This document shows, one piece after another, positions 49,426-57,101 of a DNA stretch of 64,000 nucleotides; position 1 is the first letter of the stretch, and the number at the start of each line of letters is the position of its first letter. The position numbers were made by a program, and so were the translations under genes. Where the stretch lies: NCBI GenBank assembly GCA_947579605.1, contig OX388319.1, forward strand, positions 15,327,447 through 15,391,446, read 5' to 3'. Under the pieces are notes generated by a model, which was not told the DNA's origin, searched no databases, and saw only the letters and a list, made by a program, of their open reading frames with translations. This DNA is from Athripsodes cinereus (lineage: Eukaryota > Arthropoda > Insecta > Trichoptera > Leptoceridae).

Positions 49426-49975
49426 ACAAATTATAAAAATAAAATTTGCAAAAGAGTGGAAATCCTATACTTTGCTGGCTGCTGCACGAAACAGGGCAAT
49501 AATATATCGTAATATAATATGTTGCATAATATCTACATGTTTTTTTATTAATACAAACTATTATTAATTAATTATTGATATTACAAGCTACATCAGACAT
49601 ACCGACCGTTGGGAATTTATTGCCACAATTAAAATTTAAATGCTCCACATATTACGATTGTATATTTTGTACGATTGTATACTATAGCTATGTGATATTT
49701 GTTCCCGAAAATTAGACCATAAACAGAAGTTGACCGAAATCATTCTTTTTTATGCTTCCGTTTCTTCAACTAATATTTCAGTTTTTTTTTTACTAAACAT
49801 AATTTTGCTTAAATCTTTTTGATACCGAAATGTCCTTTTTGTCATATTTTAGGTGATCATTTGTTTTTTTATTAATTTGTAATATACTTAAATATATCCC
49901 AAGGATTACATTTTTGCCGTGAAGAAAAACATAGTCGATAGCGGGAGTTAAAATTTTCATCAATATTTATTATGT
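49426..49975. other. AT-rich sequence, no gene recognised
   Basis: No support for any feature up to the interrupted SINE A. Confidence 0.4.
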
Positions 49976-50040
49976 TCCGTGGAGCACCGGACAAAGAATT
50001 GGTCTATAACCCTTTTCCGTAAGATTTTGATTAATTGTAA
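49976..50040 (+). mobile_element. SINE A 5' part, interrupted by the R1-clade LINE
   Basis: TTCCGTGGAGCACCGGACAA, 'agaattggtct', then CCGTAAGATTTTGATTAATT. This is the head of family A up to the point equivalent to 'gtgtcctgtaa' in the reference copy. The rest of the same SINE resumes at 57716 with ATGGCAGTTAAAG. The last 13 bases (50028-50040) are the duplicated LINE target site. Confidence 0.85.
50028..50040. repeat. LINE target-site duplication, left copy
   Basis: TGATTAATTGTAA, identical to 57703-57715. A 13-bp duplication is close to the 14 bp made by R1 itself. Confidence 0.9.
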
Positions 50041-50384
50041 TCAAAGTTCAGCGAGTTCAACTCAGTTCAGCGAGTTCGCTCGAGTGTTCGGGTGCCTTCC
50101 GTTGTTGCTTGTAAAAGTCTTCATCTTTTTTTTGTTTTTTTTTAATCTCAAACCGCAAACCAGACTTTGAAGTTCGGTGGAATTGTGTATTTTTATATGC
50201 TTAATCTGATTGGAAACATAGTTTTGCAATTGTGTTGATGTGAAGTGAATTAATTTTAGTTTAATATTGTTTAGAAAAGTGCTATTATCATTGTGTTAAT
50301 TGTTGTAGTGTTTTCAGGCTGCGTGCCTATCAAAGTGGGTAGTGTCATTTGTTGTGAGCAGTACATACCTGCCATACACCTAAG
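50041..50384 (+). promoter_or_regulatory. LINE 5' UTR, proximal part
   Basis: The retrotransposon's first 344 bases, before the mariner. They contain the tandem 13-mer GTTCAGCGAGTTC (50046-50058, 50065-50077; period 19). TCAGTTC at 50062 fits the insect initiator TCAKTY. Non-LTR elements usually carry an internal Pol II promoter at their extreme 5' end, so this is the likely promoter, but no start site is shown by sequence alone. Confidence 0.45.
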
Positions 50385-50386
50385 TA

Positions 50387-50418
50387 AAGGGTTGTTCAAC
50401 AAGAACTTTGTTTTTTAA
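50387..50418 (+). repeat. Mariner left terminal inverted repeat
   Basis: 32 bp, 30 of 32 complementary to 51651-51682. Confidence 0.92.
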
Positions 50419-50499
50419 TTGTGGCAACACCAGCAACATGATAGTTTTGACATTTAATTTTTTGACGTATTCGTAGTGGATGCATTGGCAATTGTTGCA

Positions 50500-51576
50500 A
50501 TGAATTCAATTTCGCTTGAAAATCGCATTAAAATAATTAAAATCCATTATGAAAATGGTGGTTCTGCTAAAGTGACATTTCGTCAAATTCGTGATATTTT
50601 CGGACAACATAATCGTCCTTCTGAGACCGCTATTAAGAATTTGGTCGCTAAATTTGAGTCGACAGGCTCGATACAAAATGTGTTAACACCAACGCGTGTA
50701 CGACCGGGTCGTTCAACTGAAAACATCGCAGCCGTGAGCCACAGTGTTGAAGCAGATCCAAATTTGTCAATTCCTCGACGTTCTCGACAATTGGGGTTAT
50801 CCAAAACCACCACATGGCGAATTTTGCGTAAGGATTTGGCTTTGAAGCCTTACAAGGTTCAACTGGTGCAGGAATTGAAGCCGAACGACCATTCAAATCG
50901 CCGTAGATTCGCTCAATTCATTCAGGAACAACCCGCTGGTTTTTCTGAAAAAATCATTTTTTCAGACGAAGCCCATTTTCACTTGTCAGGGTACGTCAAC
51001 AAGCAAAATTGCCGCATTTGGGCTTCTGAAAATCCTAGAGCAATTATTGAGAAGCCGTTGCATGCTCAGCGTGTCACTGTATGGTGCGCTATGTGGTCTG
51101 GAGGCGTGATTGGGCCGTTTTTTTTCGAAGATGAGACTGGAAATGCGGTAACAGTCAATGGATCACGCTATCGCAAGATGTTGACAACTCAATTTTGGCC
51201 TATTATTGATGACGTGGATATCACTGACATGTGGTTTCAACAGGACGGTGCCACATGTCACACAGCCAATGAAACGATCAATTTATTGCAAACCAAATTT
51301 CCCGATCGCATGATTTCACGAAACTCAGCTGTTAAGTGGCCAGCCAGATCGTGTGATTTAACGCCACTGGATTATTTTTTGTGGGGCTATGTTAAGGACA
51401 GAGTCTATACGGAGCCAATCGAATCGATTGCAGCCTTAAAACTCAAAATCCGTGATGTGATTAGCGAAATAGTCCCGCCATTTTGCCAAAAAGTGATTAA
51501 AAACTTTGATGAAAGAATCGACATCTGTCAGCGTGCTCGTGGTGGACATTTGTCAGATATCATTTTTCATGCATAA
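50500..51576 (+). CDS. Mariner/Tc1-superfamily transposase, 358 aa, intact
   Basis: A cut-and-paste transposase acting in the nucleus on the 32-bp ends of its element. I start at the ATG at 50500 (MNSISLENRIKI); the upstream open frame would need a GTG. Residues 4-57 and 89-125 form two helix-turn-helix units of a paired-like DNA-binding domain (VTFRQIRDIFG; IPRRSRQLGLSKTTTWRIL). The DDE/D catalytic core follows: D156 in IIFSDEAHFHL, D249 in WFQQDGATCHT, and D286 in ARSCDLTPLDYFLWGY. D249 and D286 are separated by 36 residues, not the 34 of classic mariner. It belongs to the broad insect lineage with 'QQDGA.HT...WPARSPDLTPLDFFLWGYVK'. One oddity is Cys at the usual Pro before the third Asp (SCDLTP). 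No stops or frameshifts. Whether it is active cannot be told from sequence alone. Confidence 0.93.
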   Translation: MNSISLENRIKIIKIHYENGGSAKVTFRQIRDIFGQHNRPSETAIKNLVAKFESTGSIQNVLTPTRVRPGRSTENIAAVSHSVEADPNLSIPRRSRQLGLSKTTTWRILRKDLALKPYKVQLVQELKPNDHSNRRRFAQFIQEQPAGFSEKIIFSDEAHFHLSGYVNKQNCRIWASENPRAIIEKPLHAQRVTVWCAMWSGGVIGPFFFEDETGNAVTVNGSRYRKMLTTQFWPIIDDVDITDMWFQQDGATCHTANETINLLQTKFPDRMISRNSAVKWPARSCDLTPLDYFLWGYVKDRVYTEPIESIAALKLKIRDVISEIVPPFCQKVIKNFDERIDICQRARGGHLSDIIFHA

Positions 51577-51602
51577 TTGCCAAACTTTTCTCTTTGTAAT
51601 TC

Positions 51603-51608
51603 AATAAA
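51603..51608 (+). terminator. Mariner polyadenylation signal
   Basis: AATAAA 27 bases after the transposase stop. Because it lies in the sense strand of the host LINE's 5' UTR, it could end transcripts starting at the LINE 5' end before they reach its ORFs. Confidence 0.6.
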
Positions 51609-51650
51609 AATTTTAATCATCTTCATCAATTTTTTTTGTTTTATTTTGTT

Positions 51651-51682
51651 TTAAAAAACAAAGTCCTTGTTGAAAAACCCTT
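51651..51682 (-). repeat. Mariner right terminal inverted repeat
   Basis: 32 bp, complementary to 50387-50418 with two mismatches. Confidence 0.92.
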
Positions 51683-51711
51683 TATATATTAAAACATTGT
51701 CGATACGTCAC

Positions 51712-51806
51712 GGTGTCCTCGTAGCCGAATTCGGTGCGCGCCTAATTCAAGTGATATTTCGGGGTGTCGGGTTCGATTCCCACACACATCACTTTTTTTT
51801 TTTTTT
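51712..51806 (+). promoter_or_regulatory. tRNA-like module 1 in LINE 5' UTR
   Basis: An A box, TAGCCGAATTCGG (51722-51734), matches TRGCNNARYNGG apart from one extra base. A B box, GGTTCGATTCC (51770-51780), is perfect and begins 48 bases downstream. A T14 run starts 12 bases after the B box (51793-51806), where Pol III would terminate. The acceptor and D stems fold poorly and T-stem pairing is partial, so it is tRNA-like and not a tRNA gene. It probably gives an RNA of about 85-95 nt if transcribed. A second, diverged module with the same order lies 550 bases on. Confidence 0.65.
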
Positions 51807-52254
51807 GCTCTCTTTTCTGAATCATTTTCTCTTTTCCTTACATTTAGGCTATCCTCTTTTCTATAAATCCTGTATTGCGTATTTACCTAAGGTATCATAC
51901 TGTGGTAAGTGCTTGATTTGCATACACGTTTGTTTGATTTCTTCATTGAAACAAAGTGTTGTGTATAAAGTGATTTGCCTGGGGTAAGTACATACATTCT
52001 TGTATATATATATATATGGTTGAGTCGTCACACGTACTTGTGAATATTTTAAACATAATTGTAGTAAGTGGTTGATACCTGCATGGATTACTTTTATTGC
52101 ACGCGAACATAGTAGAAGTTACTTGTTATTATTATTATTTAGGTTTATATATTTCTAATACTCTTACAGTTATTATTATTGTTTCTCTTATTTTTGGTAA
52201 GTTGTTTTTGGTACTTAACCAGATATTAATTAATATATTTTGATTATTGCGTCT

Positions 52255-52356
52255 CGCATAGGTACCTATCTAGCTGAATTGGTAGTGCGCCTGTATTGCT
52301 TAAAGTGGTACGTGTGTTCGATCCCGTGGCAGGGCAATCAAGTTTTTTTTTTTTTT
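52255..52356 (+). promoter_or_regulatory. tRNA-like module 2 in LINE 5' UTR
   Basis: TAGCTGAATTGG (52271-52282) is a 12/12 A box. TGTTCGATCCC (52315-52325) is a B box with one mismatch. A T14 run lies at 52343-52356. The core GAATT(C)GGT..TGCGCCT is shared with module 1, and both are followed by pyrimidine-rich DNA. It lies 284 bases before ORF1. It may be a promoter unit, a captured SINE head or an RNA structure used by the retrotransposon. Confidence 0.65.
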
Positions 52357-52639
52357 ATCTCTTTTTTCTTTTATTGTAATTATTGTTTCATTTATTTATT
52401 TACTGTGCATACCCAATATATATATATTGAAACGCTTTGGGCGTTTTTATCATTGTTTTATTTTATTTATCTAGGTTTCAACTCGATTTGTTCACCCATT
52501 TAGTATATTTATGATTGATTTTCTATACTTATTTATTTATTATTTCTTTTCTTTGAATTATAGGATTTTTGGGGAAGCACTAAACATTTTGAATTTGTAT
52601 CTTATACTTGACGTCAGTAACTCCTGTTTATAGGAGGGT

Positions 52640-53953
52640 ATGAGTGATACGGAAATGGATTTTGCTGCTTCAGCAGAAACAGATGATGACTTTCCTCCAT
52701 TAAAAGATGCAGCTTTTACTCCTCGTCGGTCTTTGGCTAGAACTCCACCAGGAGTTGACAACCAGAGAGACGCGTACCTTAAGAGCGGCAATGACCGCAT
52801 TTCTCCATCTTCTAAAAAACGGAAAAGGACTAAGGAAAGCCCAAAGAAAGTATCTCATAAGATGGACGAAGATGAGGAGGATAGAATCTTCAATGAACAA
52901 ATCAGGGCCGTTGAGGAACTTTTATCCGAAGAGAAGGGTAAGCGTAGTGAGGAACGAAGGGGAAAAATTAGAATTGCTCTGAAGGAAATATGTAAAGTTT
53001 TCTGGCACGCACAAAGAAGAGCTGCTGAGTACGAAGGAAGAGCTGCTGGTGCCCTGGAGGCTGTTGCTAAAATAAGGGAAGAATTTTTTGCGAATTTTCA
53101 TGCACCGATTTCACTGGAACCTACGAAGACTTCGTATGCCCAGAGAGCCGCTAGAGTGGTTGCCCCTGGAATCGATAAGCCTTGTGTTCCTAGGGCTCCT
53201 GCTGTAGTTATAAAACCGGACAATCCAGAAGGTAAAACAAGTGCCTCAACCAGAGAAGAAATTAAGAAGATTGTTGATCCGGTAGTGGATGGTTTTCAAC
53301 CTGTAAAAGTGCATAGGTCAAGAGGAGCTGGAATAGTCGTAGAGACTACAACCAGAGAAGGAGTACAAAGAATTATGGCATCAGATAAGTTGAAGAAAGG
53401 TGGCTTTTCCGCTGTTGAACCTAAAAGTCGCCTTCCTAAAATAGTAATTTATGATGTCCCCTGTGAATTGTCGGACGAAAAGTTATTGACAGAAATTTTT
53501 CAAAGAAACCTCAGGGATAAACTCTCAGAAGAATCATTTTTGGAAAACACTAGAAGAGTTGCTAGGTTCGGTCCTAAAGAACGCCCATTCTGTGGTACAA
53601 TTCTAGCCTGCACAGGTGAAGTCAGGGCACTACTTATAAACCAGGGTTCAATTTTTCTTGGATGGCATTCCTGCAGGGTTCGTGACTACGTCGGAGCAAC
53701 TAGATGTTTCAAATGTCATATCTATGGGCATGTTCAAAAAGACTGCAATTTCAGAGCTCAGGTTTGTAGATACTGTGCTGAAGAAGGACACCAGGATGGA
53801 GATTGCATTAACAAAGATAAACCACAAGTATGCGCAACTTGTACTCGATTTGGTAAAAAGGTTGATGATCACTGCACTGGTCACAGGAACTGTCCAGCTT
53901 ATCAAGCGGCTATAAGTAGGGTTATCAGCTCCACCGACTATGGCACACACTAA
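52640..53953 (+). CDS. R1-clade LINE ORF1 (gag-like zinc-knuckle protein), 437 aa
   Basis: An RNA-binding, gag-like protein expected to coat the element's RNA and direct it to the nucleus. It starts at ATG 52640. The N-terminus is acidic (TEMDFAASAETDDDFPPL), followed by a basic nuclear-localisation-like stretch, KKRKRTKESPKK (59-70). A charged, probably helical region runs from 75 to 150. A conserved central domain (about 200-350) contains LPKIVIYDVPCELSDEKL. Three C-terminal zinc knuckles follow: C356-x2-C359-x4-H364-x4-C369, C376-x2-C379-x4-H384-x4-C389, and a longer C398-x2-C401...H415-x2-C418. Three knuckles at the C-terminus are typical of R1-clade ORF1. The frame is intact, and its stop overlaps the ORF2 start by 14 nt. 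Confidence 0.92.
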   Translation: MSDTEMDFAASAETDDDFPPLKDAAFTPRRSLARTPPGVDNQRDAYLKSGNDRISPSSKKRKRTKESPKKVSHKMDEDEEDRIFNEQIRAVEELLSEEKGKRSEERRGKIRIALKEICKVFWHAQRRAAEYEGRAAGALEAVAKIREEFFANFHAPISLEPTKTSYAQRAARVVAPGIDKPCVPRAPAVVIKPDNPEGKTSASTREEIKKIVDPVVDGFQPVKVHRSRGAGIVVETTTREGVQRIMASDKLKKGGFSAVEPKSRLPKIVIYDVPCELSDEKLLTEIFQRNLRDKLSEESFLENTRRVARFGPKERPFCGTILACTGEVRALLINQGSIFLGWHSCRVRDYVGATRCFKCHIYGHVQKDCNFRAQVCRYCAEEGHQDGDCINKDKPQVCATCTRFGKKVDDHCTGHRNCPAYQAAISRVISSTDYGTH

Positions 53954-56900
53954 TACAGCAAGTGTTTTGGGTCAAGTAAATTTAGGGCGATCGAGAGCTG
54001 CTACTTTGGAGGCTGTAAATTACATGGCTGAATCGAGTATTCCGATTCTTTTTATTCAGGAGCAGTACACATTTAGAGGCAAAACTCGTGGAATCTCTGA
54101 ACCATATATATGCGTTGAAAAGGGTAATAACCCTCTTGCAGGATTCATTGTTGATGGCACACTTGTTGAACCTCTTTTTCTTGATGGATTGTCCAACGAA
54201 TGTCGTTGCTGCATTTGTGTGAGTTTCGGTGGACGGGAGGTTTTTCTTATATCTCTCTACGCTAAATTTTCAGATCCAGTTGGTCTTCATTTACAGGGTC
54301 TTGGTGAGGTGCTCAGGACGCTTCATGGGAAATCAGTAATAGTGGGAGGTGACTTCAACGCTCGGTCTACATTATGGCATGACAGACCTTCCTCTGACAG
54401 AGATGGCAGTGGACTTGCTGTTGAGGATTTTATAGCTTCTTATGGCTTACACATCATCAATTTGCCAGGAAACCCTGCTACGTTTGCAGGAGTTATGGGA
54501 GAGAGCAATATCGATCTTTCGCTATGCTCAATGGATATTTTAGGAAGAATTTCTGGATGGAGAGTACATGAATCGGCGCTTTCAAGTGATCACCGTCTCA
54601 TCACTATGATATATGGAGGACCAATTCTCGGTATTCCTTGCGACCTCTGGAAGTTTAAAAGCAGGAATGTTAATTGGCGATATTTCTCGGTTGTACTGCG
54701 TCAACGTTTCAATGACTTTCGAGACGCTTGGGTGATGTGTCCTGAGCAACTTGGTGACCTTTTTAATTCGGCTGTGGTCGAAGCAGCAACAGTCGCACTT
54801 GGTCGAAGCAAACCACGCAAAGAAAAGAAGTCAGCTCCTTGGTGGACTCCAAAACTAGTCGATCTTCGAACTAAATACAGAAGGGCCGCACGTAAATTTG
54901 GAATCGTAAGAAAGGGAACTGTGCCCGCCGACTCTGATATGGCCCGAGAGCTGAGAGAAATGCTTTCTAACTCAAGAAGGGAATACCATCTCGAGATAAG
55001 ACTTGCTAGGATTGAAACATGGAAGAAATGGGTTAAGGATGTTGGTAGTTCAGAGCCTTGGTCCGTCATGAAAACTGCTCTTAAGGAAGGACACAATGCA
55101 GACAAATATTTGTCAAGCATTATTAATAATGACGATGAAACTCTGGGCATTGAGGCCACCCTGCGCGGTCTTCTGGATGGACTTATCCCTTTGGACTCAG
55201 AATCTGTGGATACTCCTCAGCACAGACAGCTTAGATTAACTTCTCGGCTGCCGCCTTCTGGTATAGGAAACTCTGATTCTTTGCCTGTGACTTATAATGA
55301 GCTGAATGAAATTATATCCGGTCTCGGACCACGCAAGGCTCCTGGAATAGACAGGATTACTGGTGTCATTGTCAAGAGGGTCTGGGAATTTTTCCCGGGG
55401 ACCGTACTGTGTCTTATGCAGAGGTGCTTGGATCTTGGTATTTTTCCGAGGTCTTGGAAGTGTGGGCTGTTAAAAGTGATTCCAAAAGGTAATGGTAAGT
55501 CCCTTTCAGACCTTAAATCATATAGACCAATAACATTGTTGCCTGCTTTTGGTAAAGTCTTGGAAATTCTTGTTCGAAATCGACTGGATGAATCGATATT
55601 ACCTGGAAGCCCTAAGCAATTTGGTTTTTGTCGAGGTTTTTCCACTGAGCATGCAATTTCGGAATGTGTTAGGTGGAAGAGCGAACGTGCAGAAAAGTAT
55701 GTTCTTGGAGTGTTTCTTGATATCTCCGGCGCATTCGACAATGCTTGGTGGCCTATGATCTTAAACAAACTAAAATTGAGACAATGCCCTTCAAATTTGT
55801 TTAATATCGTTTCTGATTACTTCAGGGATCGGAAAGTAGTGATTTCACATGGAGGTCATCGCGTGGAGAGAGAGGTTACGATGGGTTGTCCGCAGGGATC
55901 TGTTTTGGGTCCTTTTCTGTGGAACGTGCTCTTTAATGATCTTCTGACCTTGCCTTTCCCAGTTCAATGTACTCTTATTGCATATGCGGATGATGCCCTG
56001 CTGATGATAGCAGAAAACTCAAGATTAGCTCTTGAAACAACATTTGCTTCGACAGTTGAATGTATCTTGGCATGGGGTAGACTGAATCGTCTTTCTTTTT
56101 CTGCTGCGAAGACGGCGGCTATGCTCATGAAGGGAACCTTAAGTAGAACCCGAAATCCCACCCTTAAGATGGAAGGTAAATCAATCAGGTTAGTTGACGA
56201 TTTTCGATATTTGGGTGTAGTCTTAGATAAAAAGTTTTCTTTCATCCAACATGTTAGAGGAATTTCAGAGAAGGGCAGAAAACTGTTTGCAACCTTGCGA
56301 AGCCTCAGCAAGGGTACGTGGGGCTTTCATCCTAGGTGTCTCCTGACAATATATCGAGCAACTTATATACCGCAGATTTCATATGCGGCCAGGGTTTGGT
56401 CTTTCAGATTGGAGGTGGGGTCAGTCAGTCTTGCACTTCTTCGGGGCCAGAGGTCTTTGTTGATAGGTTTGACTGGAGCATATCGCACCTCTGCTAGTGA
56501 TGGTCTTCCTGTGATTGCAGGTGTTTTACCGGCAGATTTGGAGGTAAGAGAAAGTGTCGCTAGAAGATGTTTGAAAGTTGACGGTGTAGCTGAATACTTT
56601 GGGGCTGTTTTTAGACCAGAACCCGGAAGATCTGGGATAGAAAGGGCAATGATTAAGGTCCGAGAGAAAACAATGGATATTTGGCAGCAGAGGTGGGATT
56701 CCTCGAGGACGGGCAGACTTGTGTATAAGTTCTTTCCAGATCTCAGAACTAGAATGCGACGTCATTTCATTCACTTTGAACACTTCTCTACACAGCTAAT
56801 CTCAGGTCATGGTGATCTTAAGGGGAAACTTTTTGAGCTTAATTTATGCAATGAGCCGTGGTGCCCTTGTGGGGGAGGAGCCCAATATGCAGAACATATT

Positions 56901-57101
56901 CTTTGGGATTGCAATTTGATGTCGGAGGCCAGAGACGATATGATTCGGGGTTTGAGTGTGGACACTCCAAGACCAGTTTGGTTTGAAGAATTAACCCTTA
57001 ATGCTACAAACTTCAAATGCTTCAAAAATTTTGTAGAAGCCTGGAAGCTTAAGTGGGATGATCTTCGTCGACCTGGACTGCCACCAGTGGATTCATCCTG
57101 A
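53940..57101 (+). CDS. R1-clade LINE ORF2 (endonuclease/reverse transcriptase), 1053 aa
   Basis: The enzyme of target-primed reverse transcription: it nicks the target and copies the element RNA from the free 3' end. Residues 10-225 are an apurinic-type endonuclease: QVNLGRSRAAT (12-22), catalytic E41 in FIQEQY, GGDFNARS (136-143) and SDHRL (216-220). Reverse transcriptase occupies about 445-770: PRKAPGIDRITG (464-475), SYRPITLLPAFGKVLE (527-542), FGFCRGFSTEHA (561-572), FLDISGAFDNAWW (592-604), GCPQGSVLGPFLWNVL (649-664), the active-site AYADDALL (681-688) and FRYLGVVLD (755-763). A C-terminal CPCGGG...H....C knuckle is at 975-991. All key residues are present. The length and the DISGAFDNAWW motif match the R1 clade. 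It begins in the +1 frame relative to ORF1, so termination-reinitiation or frameshifting is needed. Confidence 0.95.
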   Translation: MAHTNTASVLGQVNLGRSRAATLEAVNYMAESSIPILFIQEQYTFRGKTRGISEPYICVEKGNNPLAGFIVDGTLVEPLFLDGLSNECRCCICVSFGGREVFLISLYAKFSDPVGLHLQGLGEVLRTLHGKSVIVGGDFNARSTLWHDRPSSDRDGSGLAVEDFIASYGLHIINLPGNPATFAGVMGESNIDLSLCSMDILGRISGWRVHESALSSDHRLITMIYGGPILGIPCDLWKFKSRNVNWRYFSVVLRQRFNDFRDAWVMCPEQLGDLFNSAVVEAATVALGRSKPRKEKKSAPWWTPKLVDLRTKYRRAARKFGIVRKGTVPADSDMARELREMLSNSRREYHLEIRLARIETWKKWVKDVGSSEPWSVMKTALKEGHNADKYLSSIINNDDETLGIEATLRGLLDGLIPLDSESVDTPQHRQLRLTSRLPPSGIGNSDSLPVTYNELNEIISGLGPRKAPGIDRITGVIVKRVWEFFPGTVLCLMQRCLDLGIFPRSWKCGLLKVIPKGNGKSLSDLKSYRPITLLPAFGKVLEILVRNRLDESILPGSPKQFGFCRGFSTEHAISECVRWKSERAEKYVLGVFLDISGAFDNAWWPMILNKLKLRQCPSNLFNIVSDYFRDRKVVISHGGHRVEREVTMGCPQGSVLGPFLWNVLFNDLLTLPFPVQCTLIAYADDALLMIAENSRLALETTFASTVECILAWGRLNRLSFSAAKTAAMLMKGTLSRTRNPTLKMEGKSIRLVDDFRYLGVVLDKKFSFIQHVRGISEKGRKLFATLRSLSKGTWGFHPRCLLTIYRATYIPQISYAARVWSFRLEVGSVSLALLRGQRSLLIGLTGAYRTSASDGLPVIAGVLPADLEVRESVARRCLKVDGVAEYFGAVFRPEPGRSGIERAMIKVREKTMDIWQQRWDSSRTGRLVYKFFPDLRTRMRRHFIHFEHFSTQLISGHGDLKGKLFELNLCNEPWCPCGGGAQYAEHILWDCNLMSEARDDMIRGLSVDTPRPVWFEELTLNATNFKCFKNFVEAWKLKWDDLRRPGLPPVDSS

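Larger units (their letters stand above)
50385..51684 (+). mobile_element. Mariner-like DNA transposon, apparently complete
   Basis: The element is 50387-51682 (1296 bp) with TA on each side (50385-50386, 51683-51684). Terminal inverted repeats of 32 bp (50387-50418 and 51651-51682) differ at two positions. They begin AAGGGTTGTTCAACAAGAAC on the left and AAGGGTTTTTCAACAAGGAC on the right, and both continue with TTTGTTTTTTAA. A single intact transposase ORF lies on the plus strand, and an AATAAA polyadenylation signal is at 51603. Near-identical ends and an open frame suggest recent, possibly autonomous, activity. It lies in the 5' UTR of the R1-clade LINE, in the same orientation, so it is the youngest layer of the nest. 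Confidence 0.93.

Noticed and set aside
50476..50499. Upstream start of the mariner transposase
   Set aside because: The upstream start codon would be GTG. The first in-frame ATG is at 50500 and still leaves the full DNA-binding domain.
51712..51792. A functional tRNA in the LINE 5' UTR
   Set aside because: The A and B boxes are good, but D-stem and acceptor pairing are poor. I keep it as tRNA-like only.
52558..52982. Overlapping short ORFs on both strands near LINE ORF1
   Set aside because: Shadows of ORF1 in other frames.
54701..55768. Minus-strand ORFs of 152 and 158 codons within the LINE
   Set aside because: They are antisense shadows of the reverse-transcriptase frame with no family features.
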